The notes under the pieces are model-generated. The model saw only the letters and a program-made list of their open reading frames with translations, was not told the origin of the DNA and ran no database searches. This document shows positions 49,141-61,984 of a stretch of 64,000 nt of DNA, piece by piece. Location of the stretch: positions 248,001 to 312,000 of the forward strand of contig JAKJXP020000051.1 of assembly GCA_022225965.2 (NCBI GenBank), given 5' to 3'. A program made the translations under genes and the position numbers. The stretch's first letter is position 1; each line of letters starts with the position of its first letter. Source of the DNA: Diatrype stigma. Lineage: Eukaryota > Ascomycota > Sordariomycetes > Xylariales > Diatrypaceae.

Positions 49141-49510
49141 GTTTTCGTTATATCGATTTTGGTTTTATTTTTTTAAAGCGTATTTTAATATTTTCGTTTT
49201 GCGATTTTAAATTTTTATTATTTAATTTAATTTCGATATTTTCGTTTTATAATTTTAATTCTTTATTATTTAATTCGGCTTTAATATTTTCGTGTTATAA
49301 TTTTAATTTCTTATTATTCGATTTAATTTTCATATTTTCGTTTTATAATTTTAATTTTTTAATATTCGATTCGGTTTCGATAAAACGAATTTAAACGGAT
49401 TTTTTGCCGTTTTCGGTTTTTTTACGGCTTTAAATCGGTAATAAATAATAAACTATTTAATATTTTCGTTATTAACGGGCATTAAAACGTTTTTTAAAAA
49501 AATTTAACCG
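49141..49510 (-). pseudogene. Relic coding segment with 16-residue coiled-coil repeats
   Basis: Four copies of a 48-bp unit (ATATTTTCG at 49188, 49236, 49284, 49332). On the minus strand they read as a 16-residue repeat of the type LKLxNENIxIKxNNKx, rich in Asn, Glu, Lys and Leu with heptad-like spacing. The frame stays open for about 120 codons apart from TAA codons, which sit at repeat positions occupied by Gln in sister copies (TCGCAAAACGAA in one, TTATAAAACGAA in others). This fits CAA-to-TAA RIP mutation. The parent protein is not identified; transposon proteins often carry such coiled coils. Confidence 0.6.
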
Positions 49511-49789
49511 CTTATTAATTATATAAAAATAACGGAATTTTTATCGAATTACGAATTATATAATTACCGAAACGAAAGTTTTAACGTTATATTAAGGCCT
49601 TATTACGTTTATATAAAATTATTTCAAATTAAAACTTAATTCGACAAATACGTATATACGTCGTTATTAAATTAATTTAAAGCCTTAATGTTTTATTATA
49701 AGCTAATACGAAATATTTTTTCGTATATCGATTTTCGAAATAAAAATAATTTATAAAAACGAAAAAATAACGGAAATAATAAAAATTAA

Positions 49790-50540
49790 AATATTAATAC
49801 CGTTATTATTACCGTTATTATTACCGTTTTAATTTAATTTTTCGTTCGAATAATTCGAAATTTATAAAGTTTTATAATCCGAATTATATAAAATTTTATA
49901 ATTTCGAAAATAACTGTTTATTTTTATTATTATTAAAAACGATATCGATATTTTTTATTTTTGCCGTATTATTAATTTTATTTAAAATAACGATAAAAAA
50001 ACGTTTATTTTTATCGTTAATAATAATAACATTATCGGAAATATTAATATTAATATTAATATTAATATTATTTTAATTCGAATTTATATTTAAATAATTC
50101 GAAATATATAAAATTTTATAATTTTAAAAATAACCGTTTATTTTTATTATTATTAAAAACGGTATTTATATAACTTATTTTTATCGTTAATAAAAATGGC
50201 ATTATTAAAAATAAAAATATTAATACCGGTATTAATATCGTTTTAATTCGGATTCGTATTTAAATAATTTAAAAAATACGAATATTTATAGTTTTAAAAA
50301 TAATTATTTATTTTTATCGTATTATTAACGTTATTCGAAATAACGATAAAAAAACGTTAATTTTTATCGTTAATAAAAATAATATTGCCGGAAATAAAAT
50401 TATTAATATCGATATTATTATTATTATTATTATCGTTTTAATTCGAATTTTCGTTTAAATAATTCGAATTATATAAAATTTTATAATTTTAAAAATAATT
50501 ATTTATTTTTATTATTATTAAAAATAATATCGATACGGTT
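49790..50540. repeat. Degenerate tandem repeats of about 180-270 bp
   Basis: Each unit contains AATTCGAA, ATAAAATTTTATAATTT, TTTATTTTTATTATTATTAAAAA and TTTTTATCGTTAATAA in the same order; about four units are visible from 49830 to 50530. Differences among units are mainly transitions and short gaps. Confidence 0.6.
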
Positions 50541-50709
50541 TAGTTTTATTATTTATATAAATAATATTAATATTCGTAATATAAAAACGATATTAATATA
50601 TAATTTAATTTCGGAAAATATTATTCGAAACCGTTAGCTTTAATAATTACGTTATTTTACGCTTTAACGAAATTTTTAATTTTACGAAATTATTATTTAA
50701 AGCCGTCGG

Positions 50710-51707
50710 CTTAATTTTTAAAACTTTGGTTAACCTAAGTAAGTTAATTATATATAAGGATTAATTATATTTAAACGCGGTTAATTTAACGTTTATTAAT
50801 ACGGTTAATTATTAATACGTAATTAATTTAATGCTTATTAATAAGATTAATTATTAATACGCGGCTAATTTTTTTAATATAAACGACTATTAATATGCGG
50901 CTAATTTAACGCTTATTAATAAAGTTAATTATTAATATGCGGCTAATTTTTTTAATACGAACAATTATTAATACGCGACTAATTTAATGCTTATTAATAT
51001 GGTTAATTTTTAATATACGGCTAATTTATTTAATACGAACGATTATTAATACGCGACTAATTTAACGTTTATTAATACAAACGATTAATAATATTCGATT
51101 AACGTATTTAATATAAACGATTATTAATGCGCGGCTAATTTATTTAATACGAATAATTATTAATATGCAATTAATTTAACGTTTATTAATACGGTTAATT
51201 ATTAATGCTTAATTAACGTATTTAATACGGTTAATTCTTAATGCCCGATTAACGTATTTAATACGGACGATTATTAATACGTAATTAATTTAACGCTTTT
51301 TAATACGAAAAACCGTTAATATCCGGTTAATTTAATGCTTATTAATACGAATAATTAATAATGTCCGATTAATTTATCGGCTTATTATCGCGGCCAATTC
51401 TTAATGCCCGATTAACGTATCGGCTTTTTATTACGAACGATCTTTATTACGTATATAATTTATTCGGTTTTTATTATAAACGACCCTTATTATATAATTT
51501 ATTTAATACTTATTAATACGAATAAGTATTAATATATAATTAATTTTAAAATTTATTATTACGAACGATTATATTTATATAAAACTGGCTTTATAATTTT
51601 TTAATACGAATAATTATTAATGCGTTATTAATTTAATAATTTATTATTATAAATTATTATAATTAAATAAAATTAATTTATTAATTTATTTATTCGTACG
51701 ATTATTA
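50710..51707. repeat. 1.6-kb dispersed repeat, copy B, left part
   Basis: It aligns to 38569-39567. Its start CTTAATTTTTAAAACTTTGG is a fully C-to-T/G-to-A version of copy A's start. It breaks off after ATTA at 51704-51707; the rest resumes at 62074. Confidence 0.8.
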
Positions 51708-51877
51708 AAATTTTTTTAATCGCTACGAAAAGAAAAAAAAGATACGGCCTTACGCAAGCTTCGGGAACCTTTTTTTTTTTTCTCCGGGTCAAAAAAATTT
51801 CCCGCGCGGGGCGATTTTTTTGGGGTTACTGGGCCATTTTACTTGCTTATTTTTTGGATTGGCGTAAAATGTTAGAA
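51708..51877. other. 170-bp stretch outside the left TIR, with GC-retaining core
   Basis: It contains CTCCGGGTCAAAAAAATTTC, CCCGCGCGGGGCG and TTGGGGTTACTGGGCC, markedly less mutated than the neighbours. It has no counterpart beyond the right TIR and could be a later small insertion or the true outer end of the element. Confidence 0.5.
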
Positions 51878-51966
51878 CCTAACCGGAAGTTATTTTATAA
51901 AAATGATGTAATACGGAAATCAAATCCAGAAATTCAGGCTTAGGAAATATTTCGAACGTTTTTGCC
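51878..51966 (+). repeat. Left terminal inverted repeat (89 bp)
   Basis: Starts CCTAACCGGAAGTTATTTTA and ends ACGTTTTTGCC. It matches the reverse complement of 61985-62073 over its full length with no gaps; nearly all mismatches are transitions. Confidence 0.88.
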
Positions 51967-52319
51967 TATAATTAATCGTTCTTACTGCTATAATTTTCTG
52001 CCTAAAATTGTACTAATTACCGATAACTTAAGCCTTATAAATAACGCTTTTCGTTAATTTTTCTTTAAATCCAAACGCAATAACTTAATATAATTTACCG
52101 TATAAATATAACTCGTATTTATAGCTTTTTTAATTATTCTGTCGCTAAAAATCGCGAAAATACGAATTCCATCCTTTTTAGCCTACGGGAAATAAAGGAT
52201 ATAATTCGTTTGCCAAATGCTTAATCGAAAGTCCGTATTTCAAATAAGGCGTATAATATTCGTATTTATACAAAACATTTAGCCTTTTATTATCCATGAA
52301 TAATCGTAATCGAAAGGCG

Positions 52320-52560
52320 AAATCCAAAAACGGCTAGGACCGCATTAATAATAACTGCTAAAAAAGGGATTATTAAAAAAGGAACTATTAAGAAAGGAAT
52401 TAGCAAAAGCGGCTTTAAAAAAGCATAAAGAATGGGCGACGTAATTATTATACCAAATTAGAATTAAACAAAAGCTGGCGCTTATAAAAGAAAATACGAA
52501 TAATATTCGACGATAAATCGGAATTAACGGTAATAAATTAATTAAATTAATTATTAACTG
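52320..52560 (+). pseudogene. Plus-strand relic coding segment, basic and coiled-coil-like
   Basis: Read on the plus strand this stretch gives a Lys/Leu-rich helix (LLKKGLLKKELLRKELAKAA) followed by KKHKEWAT and KENTNNIRRQIG, interrupted mainly by TAA at plausible Gln positions. It is about 80 codons. It may be the C-terminal tail of a second protein in the inserted element; the family is not recognised. Confidence 0.4.
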
Positions 52561-55500
52561 CTTAACTGCGTTTATTCGATTTTTTATTCTTAAGGCCGAT
52601 ATGTTTTTTAATTATTTTTTCCTAATTACCTAGCATATTCGACGACGTAATAACTTAATCGTAATTATTGCTATATTATTGCTTTACGTAAAAGAAATCC
52701 ATAAATAAAGCCTTAAAAAAATAAGCAACCCAAAAGCTATAGATTTATTTATTATTTTATTACGGAAACTTATTTATAAAAACGATAATAATAAAACAAG
52801 GTTTATTTAAAGCAAACCTTTTTTAAAAATCGCAATATATTTATTAAATTTTCTGGTATATATTATGAATTACCAGTAAGTCGAAAACTAGAAGTATTTT
52901 TCGAAGTACTTAATATAAAACGCTAATTTAATGCTTAAATAGGCTTAAAAGCATTTATTACGGCATTTAAATAAATGTCGACTTATTAGTATTATATATT
53001 ATTTTATTACTTTTTTTTATAGCGTATTCCGGATTAATTTCGAATACGAATAATAATTTAAACGGATTAACGCATTCGGTAATAAGCGAGGCTATGCCTT
53101 TAATTCCATTTTTGGACAGGCATTCGGATTGAAACTTATAACTTAAGGCAAGCCATAATTCGGTAGCTCGAATTTTAAAGGTTACCGCATTTATATAATT
53201 AAATACTTTAATATTACGAAAAGATTTATCGCCATTGTTTATAAAATAAGGGCTAATATTTAGGTCGTAATTAAAAATAAGGGTTTTATTGGCAAGAAAA
53301 ACGTAATAATTAATAATTTGGCGCTAGAAAATTTTATTGCTATAAATTATAACCAGCAAGTTATCGAATAATCCTATATCGTAATGTTTATAAGCAACGG
53401 AATGCGACGACATAATTATAAATGGCAACGATTAAAATGAATAATATATAAGCTATTGCGATAATATAAAATAAACTTCTCGAAAGGAAACGACTTAATA
53501 ATAAAGATATAATAAATAAGCAAATAAATTAGGTCTAGCTAAAAATCTGGGTTATAAGTAGGTTAATTAAGTTTGGCTAAGAATTTGGCTTATAGGTATT
53601 ACATAAATAAGCTTTAATAATTGCAATTAATACTTTTTTTAATTATAATAATATAACAAATACAATATATGCCTTAAATAAAATAATTACAAGCCACTTA
53701 AATAAGCTAAATTTATTATAGCATATAAAATAAATTTTTTTATTTAATACTTTTAATTTTTAAGCTTTAATTTTTTATGCAATAACTTTATTTTATCCGT
53801 TAGCTTTAATTCGTTTTTAATACATTATTATTTAAATTAAGTCTTTCGTACGTAATAGTTATTATAAATAACCGCAAATTACGACCTGTTATTAATATAA
53901 TTAAGGACGAAAAAATACAGGAATTGATTCGTCGAACCTTGCATATTTTTATTTTTAATAATAAAAGCCATTATTAAAAACTTAAGCCGCTTATTCGTAA
54001 CATTTCCATTTTCAGCATCGAAAAAAACCCATTTTATCGTACGCTTAAAAAAAACCAAAAGCTTATTCAAATTATTATCGACCATGCCAGTATTAAATAA
54101 ATTACCGATATTTTTAAAAAGCCAATCGATATATTTCTTTTTATTATACCTTATTAGCTTTATTGCTTTTATAAAGAATTTGCGGTATTAATTAAATTAA
54201 ATATTATCTTTATTTAGGTATATACTTGTTATACGTATTTATATAAATCGCATATTAATAATATATAAGCATTGTTTTATTTAATTATTACGTTTCTGGC
54301 AAAAATGGCTCAAAAACGATTTATTAAATGAAATATTACGAATGCCAAATTTTGGGATATAATAATCGGGCCCCAATTATTCTCGACTTATACGACCAAC
54401 AAAAAATCGCCGGCATAAATATACGAAATATACGTAACTATTAAAATCGGCCTTTTTATAGGTAAAATTATATATTCCTTATTAATTAATATAAATGCCA
54501 AAGCGGCCTTATATATTTAAATTTATAAATAGCCCAACATTATGCCGTATTAGTAATATAAAACTAACGTTTATTATATGTAGCCGTTTTATAATTATTA
54601 ATTTATTTTTAAAGCCAATATTATAAAATATAAATACGGAAATTGCAAAATGCTAGGAAAAATATGCATTTTTAAAAATAACATATTCGCAAAGTTCCGA
54701 ACCAAAAAAAACGACAGGCCAAATATTTATAACGAAAATATTAACCCAATTACGGCCAAGCCATATACGATTTAAACTGGAAATAAATAGCTATAATTAT
54801 AAGGCGGCAAAATATTTAATATGTATTTATAAATGAAAGAAAAAACGCAAAACTAGGCTAAAAAAATATAAAAAATACGAAAAATTGCCGTAATAAAGAA
54901 AAAAGCTATTACATTTATATTTAAAAATTTCTTACGAAATAAAATTAATGTTATAAAAACTGTTATTATTAAAATTATCGCTATTAAATTAATAAATAAA
55001 AAATTGCCGAAAATAAATTATATATAAAGGCCGAATTAAAGCATGTTTTAAGCGGATATTATAATCGTTAAGTTTTATTTGCATAAATGGATAATTATTC
55101 TTATAATAAAAACGGCCGCGATTAAATAAAATATCGAACATTAAGCCTTATAATATAAATACTTTAAAAACGGCTATATATAATAGTCCAATAATAAACT
55201 TACGATTCGAAATATCGTATATTACTTAGCGCAAAATAACGCCTTAAAATTTATGTATTATAATGGTATATGCAATAAATAAGGGAAATTGCTTTCGGTA
55301 ATAAATAATACCTTTTACGACAAAGTCCTATCGAATCCGAAAAATAAGCACGACAGCCTTGCCTTAATCGTTACGAAATTCGCGGCCATTCGAATTAATA
55401 AATGCCGGACCAGTATAATTATTAAAAGCTATTATAATAACTTTCGGAATATTATTTATAACGTTTAAACCTTAAATTTAAGAAATGTCATATATCGTAT

Positions 55501-56255
55501 TTTAAATTCCGTTTATAAAACCGATATAGCTCCATAAGTTACGTATTAATATAATCCGGCATTTAATGCAAATAAAAAAGCTCTTAAAAAGGTTGCTAGC
55601 ATTAAAAAAAACGGCTTTATTTGCATTAAATCCTTTATGCTTAATATAAATTTAAATAATTAAATTTATAAACCGTATTATATAATTATGGTTATATTAA
55701 TTAATACGAACCTTAATAAAATAAATGCATATAATATTATCGAAATTTATAATTTCGGCAAAAAAAAGTTTTATAACGCATTTAAACGTTAATAATTTCC
55801 AAAAAATAGCAAAAACCTTAAATTATTGCAACTTTAATAAGGCTTTATAAAATCGGATTTATTCGGATCCTTATTAGCGTTAAATAATAATAAGAAATAC
55901 CGAATATTTAAAGGCTTTATATAGTTCGTATTTAATAATGTCGTAATATTTAATTAATTATTTAAAAACATATAACGGCTTATTTATAACGGGAAATAAT
56001 TAAAAAAAATCTCCGACAAACAGTATATTTAAACCGCCAAAATAACTGTTACGGCAATTAAGAAAAATCTCTTAAAGCCGCCGATTAATCCAGCTTAAAT
56101 TTTATAAACCAAATATACTTTTTTCGTCGATAATAAAAAAATAAACGCTATAAAAGCGCCGTTACAAAATATTTAATAAGCTAGTATTTTTTATTAAAAA
56201 CTTATATTCGCCATTAATAAATAAACGAAATAAAAAATGCAATATTTAGCCGTTA
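52561..56255 (-). other. Decayed sequence, probably including the helicase C-terminal part
   Basis: It lies downstream, on the minus strand, of the recognisable PIF1 start. By position it should hold the rest of the helicase, but I could not match individual motifs. A 68-codon minus frame at 53879-54085 is open but unassigned. Confidence 0.35.
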
Positions 56256-58300
56256 ATTTAATTACTAATTACGCCAATTAAAACAATTCGAATTATAAAC
56301 GACTTGCTTATTATAAATAATTGCTAAAAATATAACGATATAATTTTAATAAAATAAAACTTTCCAATTTTATTACCGCCATTAACGTATAATAATAATT
56401 GCTTTAATTAATTACTAATAAAAAAGCTTTAATAATAACCAATTATTATATTATATATAATTCGTTATTTGGAATTTAAGGTTTTAACCATATTTAATAA
56501 CAAATTTTTAATATCGTAATTATCGAAATATTCTTTATAGCGCTTTTCCTAATAATTACCGTTAGCGAAATTCTCGTAAACGTACCGATTAATATAAAAG
56601 AATTAATCGTAATTAATATTAATATTACGATAACCAAATAATTTAATATCCTTTTATTCGAATAAAAAATCTAATACTATCCGAATAATATATTGCCAAT
56701 TTTTTAAAATAATGTCATTCGCATTATTTAAACTAAACTCGAACTTTTTATTATTAAACTAAATATTTTTTCGGCTAACCGTACCGTAATAATTATCCTT
56801 ATAAATATAATGTTACATATAATATATATATGCTACGATATAATTATTAAATTTAATTTCGTTATTAATTAATAATTCGTTAATATAACGATAAGAATAA
56901 TTTAATAATAACTTTATTCGATAAAAGTTAAAGAATTACTAATAAATTCGAATAGGTTTATAATAAAGGAAATAATTTAATACTTTAAATTACGCATTAA
57001 TAACATGCCATTTTTTAAAATCCTAACCTTTAAAATTCCAGCGCTTAACGAATTCAAAATACGAAACGTATTCCATATATGCACCTCTTTGCTTATATTT
57101 TTTCCAAATTATAACGTTCTTTTTAACCTTATCGCTTTCGCCATTAAGGTCTAAAATTCGGACATATTTCTTAAAAAGGCAACAATCGACGTTACGTATT
57201 ATATAATTATTTTCTTATAAAGAAAGCTATAACAAATAATAACAAACCTTTTAAACAAAATAATCCCTTTTTCCGATAAGCTTATTTATAAGCTTAAAAA
57301 TAAACGAAAACATAAGGTTATTATTAATTATATACGGCAAAATAAACTAAATAATTTAAATATATATAACAAATTATTATTCGGACTTACCGCAATATTT
57401 AGCTACATAATTAATAATAGCCGCATCGCTAACATACGGAAAGATATTCGTATTAATTAGTTACGATATAATTACTAATAAATTAAACTGATTAAAATAA
57501 ATATTATTACATACGGCATTAAATAATTACCAAAACTTATTTTTTATTTTAGTAACGCAAAATTCGTTTCGTATAAAACGTAAAAAATTAAAGCGGCAAA
57601 CGAAATCTAATAACTTCTTGCCCTTTTTTCGAATTTCGTTAGCCGCTTTCTTAATAATCCGGAAATAATACGCAATAAAATACTTATAACGTTAATAGCG
57701 GTTTACGATATTATTTAACCATTATTACATAAGTTCCGTATAAAAAGAATTAATATATAACGGATTATTATTCGTACCGCCGCGGCCGATCTTTTAAAAC
57801 TTAAGATTTATAGCAATAATATAATAGCTCCAAACCTTAACGTATATATCCCGATCTTTTTATATGTCCATATCCAAAAAAGGGCTATCTTTAAACCAAT
57901 ATAAACCATAAACGTAACCGCTATTACGATTTTATTATTCGAAACGGTATTAAAAGTCGCCGAAATTAAATTTTTCCGCCAATACGATCTTTCGAAATAA
58001 GATAATCCGAAAAAAAAATACTACGTAACAATATAAAGATTCTTACGTAATAAACGCCGAAATAAGCTTATTCGTTTATATTCGTTTAATTGCTTTTATC
58101 GATTAAATTTAAGCATATAACGATATAAGCTTTATTAATAAAAATCTGCCGGATTTAAAATAATAAACGCAAATGGCAATTTTAAATAATAAAAAAAAGC
58201 TTTTAGTTTTCGCCGATATTTATACCAAAAAAAAACGAATGCCTTTAATAATATTTGCAAACCGGATAATACGATTAAGAATAATTTATGTCTTAGGCTT
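56256..58300 (-). pseudogene. RIP-decayed Helitron-type Rep / PIF1-helicase relic
   Basis: On the minus strand, with TAA read as former Gln, Helitron-like Rep landmarks appear in family order: FIILNPADFY (58141-58170); the RFE...HUH region, where the His-x-His now reads Tyr-Val-Tyr within SGYVYGLYWFKDSP (57905-57919 for the core); a CRFNFLR block near 57570; INYVAKYCGK with both catalytic-type tyrosines (57385-57409); INKLIG with (G/K)RDY.(A/V)QEV-like sequence (57230-57310); and the start of a PIF1 helicase, IIGYYQSFFIS, followed by a degraded Walker A GGNKIGK (56359-56380). Several frame changes and many stops show it is dead. Family assignment rests on remembered motif order, not on a search. 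The N-terminal part probably extends past 58.3 kb and the helicase below 56.2 kb. Confidence 0.72.
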
Positions 58301-60344
58301 ATCCGAATCTTTAAAAGCCTTTTATAATTAACGCTTAAAAATGGGCGAATTAAATTCCTTATTCGTAAAATAACGACTATAGTTACGGATTTATTTACGC
58401 ATTAAAATATTTAATACAACATATCGAAAAATATAATACTTAATAAAGCAATCATTTTTTTAATGCATAACATAATTGAAATAATCTTAATATTTAATAA
58501 TACGCTATTAAGGCTTAATAAAATCGGCTTTATTATAAAAATAAAATATAAAACACGCAAAAAAAAAATAAAACGCAAAATTAATTAAACTCATTAAAAA
58601 AAATTTGCCGCATAAATAGCATTAAAAAATAATAAATAACGTTTAATTAAACTATTTATAACGATATATTCGATTTTAAAAACGACGGATTATTTTTATT
58701 GTTTTTTTTAAGCGATTTAATTTAAATGTTTTAATAAATAAATTAAAAACCGCCGCTTTATCGCATATATCGACATCCTTTAAAATAGCTTTATTTACGA
58801 AACCCGTATTCGGATTTACCGCTATATATATTTCATCCGTTTCGTAAATATTAAGCAAGTCGTAAATATCGCTATTTTTAAATAACTGAAATAAATTATA
58901 ATGATTTAATATAAAGTTTATATAATCCGAATAATTTGCAAAAAAAAAGTTCAGCCATATATATATAACTTAACGACGAATACGAAACCGTCGGCGAAAT
59001 TAACGTTTTATTTTTAAAATATTATCGGTATTCTTAAAACGAAAAAAAATTATATCGAAATGCTTTAAAAATAAAGGCAATTCGTTATATACCTTGCCAA
59101 TATCGCGCAAAAAATATACAATATGTTCCGTATATTTATACTGCTAATTACGAACCTATAAAAAATTAATTAATTAACCAAATTATGTAATAATAAAACG
59201 AATAATAAAGATATTAATTATAATATAAACTTTTGTAATAAATAGCTCCTTAATTGCTTTAAACGGAATAAGCCAGAAAAAAACGTCGCCAAAATTTAAA
59301 TTATTGCCAGCAAAAAAATAAAAAAGCTTATTTATTAATTTCTTATTATTCTTTATTTAATAAGCAATGCAAATATTTATACTTAATAACTTAATATCGA
59401 ATCATTTATATTAATAATGCGAATAAAAATATATTTATTCCGCTTTTAAGGCCTCGTCGAATCGTTTTTTAATAGTTGCATCTTTAAGAAATAACGTAAG
59501 CTTTTAATCGTTATTTTTATATTATATCGGCTTTTCGTCGAAATTACGATATTTTAAAAGTCGAATTTATTGCCGCTATTTACGTTTAACTGTTCGAAAA
59601 AACGCATAATCATATATTCGGAATCGTTTTCGTTTCCGCGTTCGAATTTACTTGGAAAATAAAAAAAACGAAAAATCGAAAGAAACCTATAAATTACGAC
59701 TAAAGCTAATATGTTATAATTAAAAAAATTATAGCGTTAATTTTAATATTAACGTCGATATACGTTTAAGCGTTACGTAATAACCAACCGAAATAAAAAT
59801 ATAAACAGCTCGAATAGCCCGATTAAACGGATAATTACGCGGCTTATTACGCGGCTTATTATGCGGCTAAAAAATAAATAATGCCATAATCGGATTAAAA
59901 AATAATAAAAACGACAAAAAAACAAGCTAAATATATTAACGTAGCCGTATTTTTGGTAATATTAAATTGGAAAATTGTTTTATTAATGAATTTAAAAAAC
60001 TTGAAATAACAAAAAATAAAAAAACAAATAATAATTAAAAATAAAATAAGGTTAAATTTAAAAAGGAATTTATAATATCGATTCGTTTTTTAAATTTAAT
60101 TAAAACGTATCGTTATTAAAATTTAATTTAGCCCGTAAATTAAATAATATCGGAATTTGCGACGGCTCTTTTTAATAACGTCGCCGCAACCGGTGGTCTC
60201 GTTAAATAATATGCTATTTAAAATAAGCGGCAATTATACGAAATAAATTATTTTAAACCTGTCCACTACGATAATACATATTACTAAGCATTCCGTAAAT
60301 TAAATTTATGCGACGTTAATTAAATTTAAATAAATGGCGTAATT
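58301..60344 (-). other. Decayed sequence, probably upstream part of the Rep-helicase gene
   Basis: A 60-codon minus-strand frame at 58676-58858 (with DEIYIAVNPNTGFVNKAI) is collinear with the relic below it and may be part of the same ancestral protein. No motif is recognised. The rest is AT-rich. Confidence 0.35.
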
Positions 60345-60840
60345 AAATTGCTAAAAAATAAAGAATTAAATAAAAATGGGCCAAAAACTAAAATTAAAAA
60401 GCTGGCTATTAAAAATCCAAAAACTAATAAGCCAGCTATTAAAAAGCCAAAAACTAATAAGCCAAAAACTAATAAGCCACTTATTAAAAAGCCATTTACT
60501 AAAAAGCCACCTACTAAAAAGCCAGCTACTAAGAAGCCAATTAGAGAAAAGCTGGCTGAAAAAAAGCCGGCTAAAAAAAAGCCGGCTATTAAGGAGCCAA
60601 CTAAAAAAGAGCTAACTAAAAAAAAACCGACTAAATAGGAACTGGCTAAAAAAAAGCTAATTAAAAAGGAACTGGCTAAAAAAAAACTGGCTGGAAAAAA
60701 GCTGGCTAAAAAGAAGCTGGCTAAAAAAAAACTGGCTAAAAAGGAACTAGCTAAAAAGGAACTGGTTAAAAAAAAGCTGGCTAAAAAGGAACTAGCTAAA
60801 AAAAACCAAACTAAAAAGGACCAGGAAATTAAAAAACCGC
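60345..60840 (+). repeat. 15-bp minisatellite coding-like for Lys-rich pentapeptides
   Basis: About 30 copies of a 15-bp unit of the form AAAAAGCCAGCTACT, later AAAAAGCTGGCTAAA. On the plus strand the frame reads KKPATKKP, then KKLAKKEL-type pentapeptides, for about 160 codons with one TAG at 60638. No ATG begins the frame, so it is annotated as repeat rather than gene. It keeps G/C in AGCTGGCT and AGCCGGCT. Confidence 0.88.
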
Positions 60841-61165
60841 ATATTTAAAGGCAATACGAAAAAAATTATTTATTGCAATATAAAAATGAAATGCTTATAT
60901 AATAAAATAAAATTAATATCAATTCGAAATAAAAACATAAATATATATACGTTTTATAAAATGTAATTGCAACAAAAAAGGTATTTTTAAATAAAAATAT
61001 GCGAATATCGCTTATAAATAAATTAATTTAATAATTAAAATTATTAATAAATATAACAAACCTTGGAATTCGTAAAATGATTTATATTAATAAAACTCGA
61101 AAAGGCTACATATAGGCCGCAAATAAATTTCGAAAAACCTATAATGCGTTGTATTATAACGAAAA
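60841..61165. other. AT-rich spacer
   Basis: Nothing is recognised between two minisatellites. Confidence 0.5.
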
Positions 61166-61670
61166 GGTTATATGCAAAACTTAAAAAAGTTATGCATAAA
61201 TCGCGCATAAAACTCGAAAAAGCCGTAACGCATTGCGAATAAGTCGCATATAAAACTCGAAAAGGCCGTAATATATTACGGATAAATTGTAAATAAAAAT
61301 GAAAAAATTATAATGCATTATAAATGAATTACGAATAAAAATAAAAAAATCGTAATGCATTACGAATGAATTGCGAATAAAAATAAAAAGGTTATAATGC
61401 ATTACGGATAAATTACGGGTAAAAATAAAAAGATCGTAATGCATTACGAATAAATTACGGATAAAAATAAAAAAGTCATAATGCATTGCAAATGGATTGC
61501 GAATAAAAATGAAAAAATCGTAATGCATTACGAATGAATTACGGATAAAAATAAAAAAATCGTAATGCATTACGAATGAATTACGGATAAAAATAAAAAG
61601 GTCGTAATGCATTACGAATAAATTACGAATGGAAATAAAAAAATCGTAATATATCGCAAATAAATTGCAA
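61166..61670. repeat. 42-bp minisatellite with TAATGCATTA palindrome
   Basis: About ten copies; AATGCAT recurs at 61354, 61396, 61438 and 61480 with exact 42-bp spacing. Each unit has ATTACGAATGAATTACGGAT then AAAAATAAAAA. The 140-codon minus frame here (MHYDFFIFIRNSF repeated) is only the translation of the repeat. Confidence 0.9.
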
Positions 61671-61984
61671 AAAAAAATAAAAAGATTTCTAAAAAAAGCT
61701 AGAATGGTTTAATAATATAATAAAATATACGAACAAATTAAGGCAAGTTACGGAAAAGCTATAAGCAAATTAAAACAAATCGAAACAAATTACGAACAAG
61801 CTAAAATAAACTTAAATAAAATCCGAAAATATAATAATATTATTAGCCGTACGTATAAAATAAATAGGTTTTGTTATTATTTATATATAATACTTATAAG
61901 AAATAAAGATTAATTAGTTAATAAAACGGAATTAATTGGTTCGACCAATCGCTAAAACGAACGCAACGGATCCGACCAATCGTA

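Noticed and set aside
61190..61612. 140-codon minus frame with repeated MHYDFFIFIRNSF
   Set aside because: It is a by-product of the 42-bp tandem repeat, 42 being a multiple of three.
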